Assembly: GCF_003149085.1 (NCBI RefSeq)
Contig: NZ_QGDT01000003.1
Span: 1 to 64,000 of the forward strand
Source: Dyadobacter jejuensis
GTDB lineage: Bacteria; Bacteroidota; Bacteroidia; Cytophagales; Spirosomataceae
Reading direction: 5' to 3'
Length of the DNA: 64,000 nucleotides
The position numbers and the translations under genes were made by a program. Positions 9,858-17,895 of this stretch are shown piece after piece. Under the pieces are notes generated by a model. That model saw only the letters and a list, made by a program, of their open reading frames with translations, was not told where the DNA came from and searched no databases. The stretch's first letter is position 1, and each line of letters opens with the position of its first letter.

Positions 9858-9936
9858 ATTAGGATTTTAATGAAATCTATTACTTCAGATCTATCTGCAA
9901 ATGATGATGGAGTTAAAATCCTAATTTATTTTTTAA
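9858..9936 (+). terminator. Long-loop hairpin between susD and the sulfatase genes
   Basis: ATTAGGATTTTAA (9858-9870) and TTAAAATCCTAAT (9913-9925) are perfect 13-base inverted arms, followed by TTATTTTTT. A small CAGAT/ATCTG stem sits in the 42-base loop. It looks like a partial terminator that would lower sulfatase expression relative to susCD. Confidence 0.5.
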
Positions 9937-9949
9937 CTTATAGCATGAT

Positions 9950-11743
9950 ATGTGTCTCATTTTCAGGATCATTCTTACTGCATGGTTGATTAGCTCAAGT
10001 TCGCTGTCTATGGCGCTTTCAATAGATAGTCTGAGGGGTGTCGAAAAAAGAAAGCCCAATGTGATCATCATCATGTCTGACGATCAGGGCTGGGGGGACT
10101 TGAGCATGAATGGTAATCCCAATTTGCAAACGCCTCATATTGATCGGATCGCTAAAAATGGAGCCCGATTTAGCCACTTTTATGTGAGCCCGGTGTGCTC
10201 CCCTACACGTGCCGAATTGCTAACTGGCCGGTACCACCCAAGAGCTGGCGTGTATAGTACTTCCGAGGGAGGCGAAAGAATCAATTTGGACGAAACCACC
10301 ATGGCCGATGTGTTTAAGGAGGCCGGCTATGCCACAGCCGCTTTTGGGAAATGGCATAATGGCATGCAGTATCCTTACCATCCCAATGCACGTGGATTTG
10401 ATGAGTTTTATGGCTTTTGTTCTGGACATTGGGGTAATTACTTCAATTCGCTTTTGGAGCATAATGGTCAAATCGTGCAGGGAAACGGCTTTATTATTGA
10501 CGACTTGACGGATAAAGCGCTAGAGTTTATCGATAACAACCAAAACGATCCTTTCTTTTTGTATTTACCCTATAATACCCCTCACTCGCCCATGCAGGTG
10601 CCTGACAAGGAATGGGCGAGCTTTAAGGACAAATCCCTCATCAAATTGGCCGATGCCCGTACTGGTGAAGAAGATGTAGTCTTTACCCGTGCCGCTTTGG
10701 CTCTTTGTGAAAACATCGATTGGAATGTGGGAAGAATTCAAAACCAATTGAAAAAATTAAAATTGGATAGGGAAACCATAGTCATTTATCTGAGCGACAA
10801 CGGTCCCAATAGCTCACGCTGGAACGGTGGCATGAAAGGAAAGAAGGGCTCCACGGATGAAGGAGGCGTAAAGTCCCCTTTTGTGATCCAATGGCCCGGG
10901 ACTATCTCTTCGGGATTGGAAATAGATCAGGTTTCGGGGGCGGTGGATTTACTGCCTACCCTGGCCGATTTGTCGGGTATTAATTACAGCATTCCCAAAG
11001 CTTTGGATGGAATAAGTCTTAAACCCTTATTGGTCGAAAGCAATCAAAAGTGGCCCGACAGAATGCTATTTTCACATTGGAATGGGAAAGTGTCCGTCCG
11101 GAAGGGCCGGTATGTCTTGGACGATAATAGCAAACTATTCGATTTAACTACCGATCCCGAACAACGAGTTGATATTACTTCCCAGAAGCCTGAATTAACC
11201 AAAGCACTGTCCATGGCCGTTGTGGATTGGAAAGCGGAGGTTTTAAAAGATATTGCAATTGATAATCGACCCTTCCCGGTTGGCCATCCCGATTATAAAT
11301 ATACCCAGTTACCAGCCCGAGATGCAGTTGCGCATGGAACCATAAAGCGATCGAACAAATACCCCAATAGCTCTTACTTTACAAATTGGACGAAAAATGG
11401 CGATTATATCAGCTGGAATGTGGATGTTTTGAGTGAGGGAGATTATGCTGTAGCAGTCTATTATGTTTGTCCAGCCGATGAAATTGGCTCAACGATGCAG
11501 CTTTCATTTGAAGCCGACAAGCTTGACTTTAAAATCGCCAAAGCCAACGCGTCTGGAATGATCAACCAGCAATACGATCGGGTAGAACGTATGGAGTCTT
11601 ATGAAAAGGATTTTAAACCCTTAAAAGCCGGGGTTATTCATCTTAAAAAAGGGGCTGGGGAGCTTATTCTCCGAACTACTGCCCTATCGAAAACCAATGC
11701 TTTGGATTTCAGAATGATGATGCTCACAAGAGAGAGTCCTTAG
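9950..11743 (+). CDS. Type I (formylglycine) sulfatase with C-terminal accessory region
   Basis: A 597-residue exported sulfatase. A hydrophobic signal segment covers about residues 3-23. The catalytic domain has VIIIMSDDQGWGD (metal-binding Asp pair near 44-45) and C83-S-P-T-R, whose Cys should be converted to formylglycine. Further motifs include FGKWHNG and YLSDNGPNS, typical of arylsulfatase-like enzymes that hydrolyse sulfate esters. Residues from about 455 to the end are beyond the usual core and look like a beta-rich accessory domain. It follows susD and lies directly before a second sulfatase, so the operon probably targets a sulfated polysaccharide. A sulfatase-maturing enzyme is not in the window. 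Confidence 0.92.
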   Translation: MCLIFRIILTAWLISSSSLSMALSIDSLRGVEKRKPNVIIIMSDDQGWGDLSMNGNPNLQTPHIDRIAKNGARFSHFYVSPVCSPTRAELLTGRYHPRAGVYSTSEGGERINLDETTMADVFKEAGYATAAFGKWHNGMQYPYHPNARGFDEFYGFCSGHWGNYFNSLLEHNGQIVQGNGFIIDDLTDKALEFIDNNQNDPFFLYLPYNTPHSPMQVPDKEWASFKDKSLIKLADARTGEEDVVFTRAALALCENIDWNVGRIQNQLKKLKLDRETIVIYLSDNGPNSSRWNGGMKGKKGSTDEGGVKSPFVIQWPGTISSGLEIDQVSGAVDLLPTLADLSGINYSIPKALDGISLKPLLVESNQKWPDRMLFSHWNGKVSVRKGRYVLDDNSKLFDLTTDPEQRVDITSQKPELTKALSMAVVDWKAEVLKDIAIDNRPFPVGHPDYKYTQLPARDAVAHGTIKRSNKYPNSSYFTNWTKNGDYISWNVDVLSEGDYAVAVYYVCPADEIGSTMQLSFEADKLDFKIAKANASGMINQQYDRVERMESYEKDFKPLKAGVIHLKKGAGELILRTTALSKTNALDFRMMMLTRESP

Positions 11744-11798
11744 CTTGGACAGTTTTAAAATACCTCAACTATTCTTGATTCAATTTAATAATACTAAA

Positions 11799-13229
11799 AT
11801 GTATAAATGGTTTATAATCATTTGGCTGTTGCCGATGATCAGCAATATAAGGTCCTATGGTCAAACGAATGGACATGAAAAAAATCCACCAAATATAATT
11901 TTTATTTTGGCCGACGACATGGGGTTTGGCGACCCACAGTGTTATAATCCCGAGTCGAAGATCTCTACACCTCATATAGATAAACTGGCTTTGCAAGGTA
12001 TGAAATTCATGGATGCTCATTCAGCAGGCTCCTGGTGTGTACCTTCCCGTTATGGCCTGATGACGGGTCAATATCCACTTCGAAAGCATATGGATGTGAA
12101 AAATGGCGCATTGATTGACCAAGGACAATTGACCATAGCGTCCTTATTAAAGCGAAATGGATATGCCACGGCTATGATTGGTAAATGGCATTTAGGGTTT
12201 GAAGGGGTAAGTGATTGGGGAAAAGTGGATTATAGTAAAAAACTGACCGGAGGTCCAATTGATCGGGGTTTTGATTATTTCTTTGGAATGCATGCATCTT
12301 TGGATATTCCTCCTTACTTTTTTATAGAAAATGACCAGGTGATTTCCGCACCAACCGAAGATATAGCCGGCAATCAGAGTCCCGATGCTACTACAACCAT
12401 TTCAGGGGCCTTTTGGCGAGAGGGTAAAGTTGCCCCGGGATTTAAACATGTCGAAGTGCTGCCCACCTTTACGGATAAGGCCTTGTCCTTTTTGGAAAAG
12501 GAGGCTACCTCCAAAACAACCAAACCCTTTTTTCTATACTTTGCATTGACGGCTCCGCATACACCTTGGGTGACCACTCCGGATTTTGCTGGTAAAAGTA
12601 AGGTGGGGGAATACGGGGATTTTACCATGCAAGTGGATCATACCGTAGGTGAAATTATGAAAGCACTGGACCGACTCGGATTGGATAAAAACACGATCTT
12701 GGTCTTCACCTCTGATAATGGGCCAGTATGGTTCAAAGAAGATATTGAAAAATACAATCACCGAGCTACAGCCCAATTCCGCGGTATGAAAATTGACTCC
12801 TACGAAGGAGCACATCGGGTGCCTTTTATAGTGCGTTGGCCTGGTAAGGTAAAGCCTAATTCTAGTTCCGATCAATTGATGTGTTTTACGGATATATTGC
12901 CCACGCTTGCGGATGTCGTAGGTGATCCTCTTTCCTCTCAAGAAAGCAAGGACAACTTTAGCCTGTTGCCAATCCTACTGGATAAGGGAAACGGAAAGCG
13001 GAACGGCCTAGTTGTTGAGGGTCATACCATTCGAGAAGGAGATTGGAAACTGATATTTGGAAATGGCACAGGGAGTCTTCAAAAAAAATATGGAAAAATA
13101 CCCGCTCCATCCATCGAAGGCGAACTCTATAACCTTAAGGTAGACCCCAGCGAAACGACTAATCTTTACACGAAACAGCCTGAGAAGGTGGCCGAGTTGA
13201 TAAAAAGGATGGAGGGGTACAGGGAGTAG
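11799..13229 (+). CDS. Type I (formylglycine) sulfatase, arylsulfatase A-like
   Basis: A 476-residue exported sulfatase. The start at ATG 11799 (MYKWFIIIWLL) gives a clean signal peptide; an in-frame TTG at 11745 would only add a non-signal extension. Motifs: IIFILADDMGFGD, then GSWCVPSRYGLMTGQYP with the C-x-P-S-R formylglycine site, MIGKWHLGF, and VFTSDNGPVWF near the active site. It matches arylsulfatase A-type family members in length. It follows the first sulfatase by about 55 bases. The two sequences differ clearly, which suggests they act on different sulfate positions of one glycan. Confidence 0.93.
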   Translation: MYKWFIIIWLLPMISNIRSYGQTNGHEKNPPNIIFILADDMGFGDPQCYNPESKISTPHIDKLALQGMKFMDAHSAGSWCVPSRYGLMTGQYPLRKHMDVKNGALIDQGQLTIASLLKRNGYATAMIGKWHLGFEGVSDWGKVDYSKKLTGGPIDRGFDYFFGMHASLDIPPYFFIENDQVISAPTEDIAGNQSPDATTTISGAFWREGKVAPGFKHVEVLPTFTDKALSFLEKEATSKTTKPFFLYFALTAPHTPWVTTPDFAGKSKVGEYGDFTMQVDHTVGEIMKALDRLGLDKNTILVFTSDNGPVWFKEDIEKYNHRATAQFRGMKIDSYEGAHRVPFIVRWPGKVKPNSSSDQLMCFTDILPTLADVVGDPLSSQESKDNFSLLPILLDKGNGKRNGLVVEGHTIREGDWKLIFGNGTGSLQKKYGKIPAPSIEGELYNLKVDPSETTNLYTKQPEKVAELIKRMEGYRE

Positions 13230-13230
13230 A

Positions 13231-13251
13231 ATCGCTCGGGTAGGGAGCGAT
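13231..13251. repeat. Small hairpin after the sulfatase operon
   Basis: ATCGCTC and GAGCGAT form a 7-bp stem with a 7-base loop just after the second sulfatase stop. There is no T-run, so it is at best a weak terminator or an mRNA end-stabilising structure. Confidence 0.35.
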
Positions 13252-13351
13252 AGTAGTCAAAAGAAGGAATATTGGCTATATCCTTACCTATTTTTAAATC
13301 CATGCACGACGCATTTGCAAACAGGCGCTACCTTTTCAAATCCGGGTCCTA

Positions 13352-13768
13352 TTACCCTCGCTTCGTGCGCATGGCCTTTACTTTCGCCAAACCTTGGTCG
13401 GCAACAAACTGGGCGTATTCGGGGGTTTCTACCCCGTAGAGCGCCATTTTGCCCTCGGAATTATAATGAATCCCAAATCCATAGGTCTTCGTTAGGGGGG
13501 AGGTTCTTAAACAGGGTCGACCTTTTGAAAAGTATAGATCTTTTTCTTGCTCTGATTCTTCACCCATTCCTTCACTTCGCAGAGTATGCGTCATAAACAC
13601 CACCTCGTCGGAAGTATAACCATAGGGATGTTGGCTGATCAGCTCATATTGTATTTCAGCAACGCTCGTTTTGCCCACTTTGGTGGGAGGCTGTAGGCCG
13701 CAAGTAGCCTTGGTATCCTCAGCAACTTCGAGAAATGTGTCGTAATAGTTGGTGCTGTTGGTTTTCAT
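13352..13768 (-). CDS. DUF6157 family protein
   Basis: A 138-residue soluble protein starting MKTNSTNYYDTFLEVAEDTK at ATG 13768. An upstream in-frame ATG at 13825 would add 19 residues that do not fit the family start. The conserved block reads YELISQHPYGYTSDEVVF, and the C-terminal region contains KTYGFGIHYN. This matches the DUF6157 family as I remember it; its biochemical role is unknown. It has no signal peptide or membrane segment. It is convergent with the sulfatase operon and has no obvious partner. Confidence 0.75.
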   Translation of the reverse strand: MKTNSTNYYDTFLEVAEDTKATCGLQPPTKVGKTSVAEIQYELISQHPYGYTSDEVVFMTHTLRSEGMGEESEQEKDLYFSKGRPCLRTSPLTKTYGFGIHYNSEGKMALYGVETPEYAQFVADQGLAKVKAMRTKRG

Positions 13769-13864
13769 GGGGCGTAGGCTTAGTTTTTTCGTAGCCAAAT
13801 TTATTATACATTTTTCAATTCCCAATGGATTTTCAAAAAGGGTGTTTCCTTTTTAAGAGTTGGT

Positions 13865-13978
13865 TTATAGGGCGGGGTGGGCAGGGTTTAGCTGCTGCCG
13901 GAGCTTCGGTAAGGTGTTCTGGCAGAAGTACTTGTAGTCCGTTTGAAACTGGATTTTCAAGCCTGAGGTGAGATCCAT
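13865..13978 (-). pseudogene. Possible coding remnant of unknown origin
   Basis: The minus strand from 13978 reads MDLTSGLKIQFQTDYKYF and on to a TAA at 13865, 37 residues in all. The frame extends a little upstream (ICSVP). Composition is protein-like, but it is too short to assign. It sits next to the metallopeptidase remnant, so this zone may be a decayed gene patch. Confidence 0.2.
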
Positions 13979-13993
13979 TGGCACAGAGCATAT

Positions 13994-14042
13994 CTCTAAC
14001 CCTGTCAAAAACGAAGGGATTGTAGTTTTGACAGGGTTAGAG
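13994..14042. repeat. 17-bp perfect inverted repeat
   Basis: CTCTAACCCTGTCAAAA (13994-14010) pairs perfectly with TTTTGACAGGGTTAGAG (14026-14042) across a 15-base loop. It lies nine bases beyond the stop of the metallopeptidase remnant, where a terminator of that lost gene would be. Neither side has a strong external T-run. Confidence 0.6.
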
Positions 14043-14050
14043 TGGATTCA

Positions 14051-14385
14051 TTATTGTCTTTGGTCGGGAATTTCCATGGCGATCCAGCTGTTATTGGCGT
14101 TGCTATGGAAAGGGGTTACAAATTTGATAGGCGTACCATTCACATGAGTGAGTTTCCCATTCCAAGCCAGATGATATAATGTTCTTAGGTCATTTTTATC
14201 ATCACTGGTCAATTCACTCTGATCTCCGTAATTCATGATAGAAAAAGAGTTGTGGGCTCCGTAGACCTCCGATGGCCAGGCGGTTTCCGGTACCTTAGCG
14301 AAAAAGTCCTAAGTCCAAAAATATGGCCAATTTCATGACACATAGTATCGATTTGTTCCTTACAAAAGGTTAATCGGTATGCCGA
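14051..14385 (-). pseudogene. Frameshifted zinc metallopeptidase remnant
   Basis: Reading leftward from about 14385, one frame gives KEQIDTMCHEIGHIFGLR, with the zinc-binding HExxHxxG core. The neighbouring frame then continues DFFAKVPETAWPSEVYG, AHNSFSIMNYGD and LTSDDKNDLRTLYHLAW up to the stop at 14051. Joined, they read as the C-terminal third of an exported metzincin-type protease. The shift lies near 14308, right after GLR, where a third zinc ligand would be expected. The N-terminal part is absent, because the sequence upstream is the unrelated exported protein in another frame. The locus is therefore both truncated and frameshifted and is almost certainly inactive. Confidence 0.7.
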
Positions 14386-15772
14386 CTTTAAGGTTGACAT
14401 AGGCTCTGTTCCATACCGTATCCCCATTTTTTTCTTTATTTTTAATATTCGTCTTTTCCTGGGTATACAGGTCGGGGAGAACGAGCTCAATGATAATATT
14501 AGAGGGCTTCGCATCCGACTTGTCCAGAGTGACGGGGACTATTCCTCCAATCCGTAGATTAGCCACTTTGGTCGATAGATTGGATTTGTAGAGCACGGTG
14601 GCACCAAGCTTCGCTCCTTTAGAAGATAGATAGGTAGCCCCAAGGGATAGGATATCTTCTGCTGACTTTTTGTTGAATTGAACATCGGATAGTCCGTTGA
14701 CGTTAAAGACTTCTTTAGATTCCGAAATCTTATATTTGGTACCAGAAAGGAGTGAGTCACTGACCAATGTAATGGCATCATCACTCAAAAATTGGTTGGT
14801 AAAGCTTCGATCATATTTGGCATATAACACCATATTTCCGTGCTTGCCGAAGGAGGCATAATTAGCCGAGATGCCTAAGGTGTTTTTGCGGAAGTTTTGA
14901 TCCTCTTCAATAGCATTATTTCTATAGATATTAAAGGTCTGATTGCCTGTATTGCCTTCCAAGGTTAAATAAATAAATTTTCTAAAACTCCAAGGAGCGT
15001 CTTTTTCGGCTTCATAGACTTTCTCTGCTATGTATTTAAGTCGTTTTGATTCATTATTGACCATTTCCTGAAGTGGCTTTAAAGCCACTTGGTCCTTGTA
15101 TACCTTTTCCTGGAGTTGGGCAATTAATAGTTGCTTGCCAGGATCAATGGCTTGAAGAGAATCAATTTCATACAGGGACTGTTCGATGTTTTTCTCCAAG
15201 TCACCAATACGTTTCTTCAATTCGGCCTCGCTGTATTGATGTTCCAATAGGGCTTTTACTGCATTGGTTTTCATTAGGAACGAGCTGACTTCAGGAGTTT
15301 TAGGGATATAATAGTATCCGGTATTCTTCGAAAGTCCATAAACATTAAAAACCAGCTTTCCTCCAAAGTCCACCCCGGGGTCAATATCCCCTTTTTTAAA
15401 AACTCGGAATTCATTGTTTTTGTTGAGCTTACCTTTTATATAAGGATAGATTCCAAGGAAAGGGATGCTCTTTTTGTCATTTGCATATACATTGATGAGT
15501 TGTCCCACTTGTATTTCTGGTTGGTTTAAGGATAATATCAATTGGTTGACTGGTAGTGTGTTAGTTCCAGTTAGGGTGGCGAAGTCTTTTTCGAAGATCC
15601 TCTTAAAAGATGGACGGCTTACTAAGCCTTTTGTTGGTTCGGGCCCGGCAATCATAGTGTCAAGAGACTTGCTGAAATATGGTGTAGGGACATAGAGGGG
15701 GTCTGTGGCATTCTTCTGAGCTACTGCCTGAGCCATTGATAGGAAGAGGAATACAAGGATATAGTTTTTCAT
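14360..15772 (-). CDS. Exported protein of unknown function, coiled-coil centre
   Basis: A 470-residue protein with a signal peptide (MKNYILVFLFLSMAQAVAQ) when started at ATG 15772; an upstream in-frame ATG at 15826 would bury that signal. Around residues 185-255 it has a charged heptad-like stretch (EAELKKRIGDLEKNIEQSLYEIDS) suggesting a coiled coil. The C-terminal half has alternating strands (KLGATVLYKSNLSTKV) that could belong to an envelope-associated beta structure. No family is recognised. Its last codons overlap the region where the metallopeptidase remnant begins, which suggests a deletion junction at or just after its stop. Confidence 0.75.
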   Translation of the reverse strand: MKNYILVFLFLSMAQAVAQKNATDPLYVPTPYFSKSLDTMIAGPEPTKGLVSRPSFKRIFEKDFATLTGTNTLPVNQLILSLNQPEIQVGQLINVYANDKKSIPFLGIYPYIKGKLNKNNEFRVFKKGDIDPGVDFGGKLVFNVYGLSKNTGYYYIPKTPEVSSFLMKTNAVKALLEHQYSEAELKKRIGDLEKNIEQSLYEIDSLQAIDPGKQLLIAQLQEKVYKDQVALKPLQEMVNNESKRLKYIAEKVYEAEKDAPWSFRKFIYLTLEGNTGNQTFNIYRNNAIEEDQNFRKNTLGISANYASFGKHGNMVLYAKYDRSFTNQFLSDDAITLVSDSLLSGTKYKISESKEVFNVNGLSDVQFNKKSAEDILSLGATYLSSKGAKLGATVLYKSNLSTKVANLRIGGIVPVTLDKSDAKPSNIIIELVLPDLYTQEKTNIKNKEKNGDTVWNRAYVNLKVGIPINLL

Positions 15773-15791
15773 AAGAAAGGGAGTTAAGTAC

Positions 15792-15807
15792 TTCACAAAA
15801 TTGTGAA
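15792..15807. promoter_or_regulatory. Palindromic element upstream of the exported protein
   Basis: TTCACAA-AA-TTGTGAA is a 7+7 base palindrome located 20 bases before the start at 15772. Its position would suit an operator or a leader hairpin. No regulator is assigned. Confidence 0.3.
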
Positions 15808-15826
15808 AACCATTAGCTCCCTTCAA

Positions 15827-16179
15827 GGGCTATTACCCCATTTAATGAGGGGAGAAATACGGTATAAAATAAAGATTATCAATTTTATTTACCATTGGCT
15901 GTTCCATCTACCTTCGACCTCCTTCATTTACTGATAGTATCTATAGCTTTCTAAGGTATTAAGGCCTGAAATCCAGATCTAAACAATGATCTCAGAAAGA
16001 ATGAAATGTTCTAATAGGATATTTTTCGAATAATATTTGGCTATTATAATAATATACTTATTTATAATTCTGGGGAAGTTATAAAATGCCATTTTTTTTA
16101 TAGGTTCAGTGTAGGGGAAACTTAAAAAAACTTGTCTATCCAGTCACAAGGTCCCAAACCCACATTGAAATAAGCCAGA
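15827..16179. other. Divergent intergenic region
   Basis: About 350 AT-rich bases between the exported protein and the second ECF sigma gene should carry promoters for both directions. Short inverted pieces (CCCC...GGGG near 15835-15855) are present, but no gene, tRNA or strong terminator was found. Confidence 0.4.
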
Positions 16180-16830
16180 ATGACCAGACAATCACCAAGA
16201 GAATTTGAGGAATTCGGAAAGCCTATCTCCCCATTTGGGGGCGACAGTCCTACGATCACCACCGATGATGAGCGACTGCTCCGGGAGGCTTTCGCCGTAA
16301 ACCCCAAGCAAGGATGTTCTCTGCTTTTTAGTAGATATTACGACAACCTGTGCAGTCACGCCATTCGCTTCGTTCATTCCAAGGAGGTAGCTGAAGATAT
16401 CGTCTCCGAAATGTTCGCTTCTTTTTGGCAAGATGGTGTGTTCGAGCATATCAATAGCTCTTATCGCGCTTACCTTTACAAGGCAGTCCGTCACCGTTCC
16501 TATAATTATTTGAAATGGAAGGTGCAGCAAACCGATTCGCTCGATACGATTAGTCTGACTACTGCCTCCAAGTCGGTGCATCCCGATGATGCCCTATTGT
16601 ATTCGGAACTGCATATAAAAGTTGAAATGATCATTCAGCAGCTTCCGCCTCAATGTCGACGGGCCTATATCTTAAAAAGGGTGGAGGGAATGAAATATGA
16701 CGAGATTGCTTCGGAACTCAAAATCAGTATTAAAGCCGTGGAGGCCTTGGTAAGCAGGGCCTTGCTGCGCTTGCGTACCGACCTAAAAGATAACTGGTTC
16801 TTGAGCTTATTGTTGGTGCCGATATTTTAG
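16180..16830 (+). CDS. ECF sigma factor, FecI type
   Basis: A 216-residue extracytoplasmic-function sigma factor. About 30 N-terminal residues precede region 2 (about 45-115: LLFSRYYDNLCSHAIRFV, then AEDIVSEMFASFWQ). Region 4 (about 148-200) contains LPPQCRRAYILKRVEGMKYD and the helix-turn-helix ending SIKAVEALVSRALLRLR. The C-terminus is hydrophobic. It heads glycan locus 2 and should be held by the FecR protein 51 bases downstream. It differs clearly from the sigma factor of locus 1, so the two systems probably do not cross-talk much. Confidence 0.92.
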   Translation: MTRQSPREFEEFGKPISPFGGDSPTITTDDERLLREAFAVNPKQGCSLLFSRYYDNLCSHAIRFVHSKEVAEDIVSEMFASFWQDGVFEHINSSYRAYLYKAVRHRSYNYLKWKVQQTDSLDTISLTTASKSVHPDDALLYSELHIKVEMIIQQLPPQCRRAYILKRVEGMKYDEIASELKISIKAVEALVSRALLRLRTDLKDNWFLSLLLVPIF

Positions 16831-16881
16831 GCGCACGCAACATACCTTACTGACTACTACTTATACCTACTTTAGCTTTAC

Positions 16882-17895
16882 ATGAAAGGATTGATTACGA
16901 GGCAGTTTCTTTTTGATTTTTTGGATGGGAAAACTACCTCAATCCAAAGGAAATTAATAGAGGAATGGATAAAAGAGGCCTCCAATGAAGAAATGTTTTA
17001 TAGCTGTGTCGACGAATGGGAGCGTCGTCATCCACAGTTTGCCCCAAATCGGCAATTGGCACAGCATGCCTTTGAGCAGCTTTTAGAAGGAGAAGAGGTT
17101 CCAGCAAACGCTCGTAAAGATATTTCGGATAGGCCAGTAAGAAGCGTGAGTCCGTTGCTAAAGACTACCTCCTTTTGGATGGTAGCCGCTGTGGGTTTGA
17201 TCCTATTATCCACCTTTGTTTTTAGGGAATCGGTGTTTTATAAGACTTATACTTCGCCGGCGGATCAAACGACTTGTTTCCTATTAAAGGACAGTTCCGA
17301 GGTGCAGTTGTTTGCGAACTCTACCTTAATGGTACCTCGATTTGGATTTGGAAGGGAAGCTAGAGAGGTATATTTACAAGGAGAGGCAGGATTTAAAATT
17401 ACACATCAGAAAAACCATTCCAGATTCCGGGTTATCATGGGGGACGGATATTTGATAGAGGTACTCGGAACAGAATTTACGGCTTTTTCAGGAGAAGAGG
17501 GTAAAAGAGTTTTCTTGTCCAAAGGGAAAGTTAAACTTGAATTACCCCAGGGCAAGGAGTTGTATATGCGACCAGGGAGCCAGTTTAAAGCGACTGTCGA
17601 AGGAGCGTATAATATTACCGTTCCTAAAGTGGCCCCTCCACCGATGTATGATCCAGGCCAAACTTTTTATTTTGATAATACGCCGCTTACCGAGGTGGTT
17701 CAACAAATTGAAAATCGCTTTGGTGTTCAAGTGAAAATAGTGGATAAAAATCTCTTATATACGAGTATAGGAGGCATTTACAAGGTAAAGGAAGCTGAAG
17801 AGTTATTAACCTTGCTAGCGGCATTGTTAGAATTAGAAATTACCCAAAAATCAAATTGTATAGAATTGCGTGAAACTAAACATAATGACCTATGA
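16882..17895 (+). CDS. FecR-family anti-sigma factor with DUF4974
   Basis: A 337-residue membrane anti-sigma protein. The cytoplasmic part is about residues 1-92, the single transmembrane helix about 94-113 (FWMVAAVGLILLSTFVF). The periplasmic FecR domain (about 125-225) includes DSSEVQLFANSTLMVPRFGF and LQGEAGFKI, and the C-terminal DUF4974 domain (about 260-330) includes FYFDNTPLTEVVQQIENRFG. Its TGA overlaps the ATG of the following susC (ATGA), so receptor and anti-sigma are likely translationally coupled, unlike locus 1 where 218 bases separate them. Confidence 0.92.
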   Translation: MKGLITRQFLFDFLDGKTTSIQRKLIEEWIKEASNEEMFYSCVDEWERRHPQFAPNRQLAQHAFEQLLEGEEVPANARKDISDRPVRSVSPLLKTTSFWMVAAVGLILLSTFVFRESVFYKTYTSPADQTTCFLLKDSSEVQLFANSTLMVPRFGFGREAREVYLQGEAGFKITHQKNHSRFRVIMGDGYLIEVLGTEFTAFSGEEGKRVFLSKGKVKLELPQGKELYMRPGSQFKATVEGAYNITVPKVAPPPMYDPGQTFYFDNTPLTEVVQQIENRFGVQVKIVDKNLLYTSIGGIYKVKEAEELLTLLAALLELEITQKSNCIELRETKHNDL

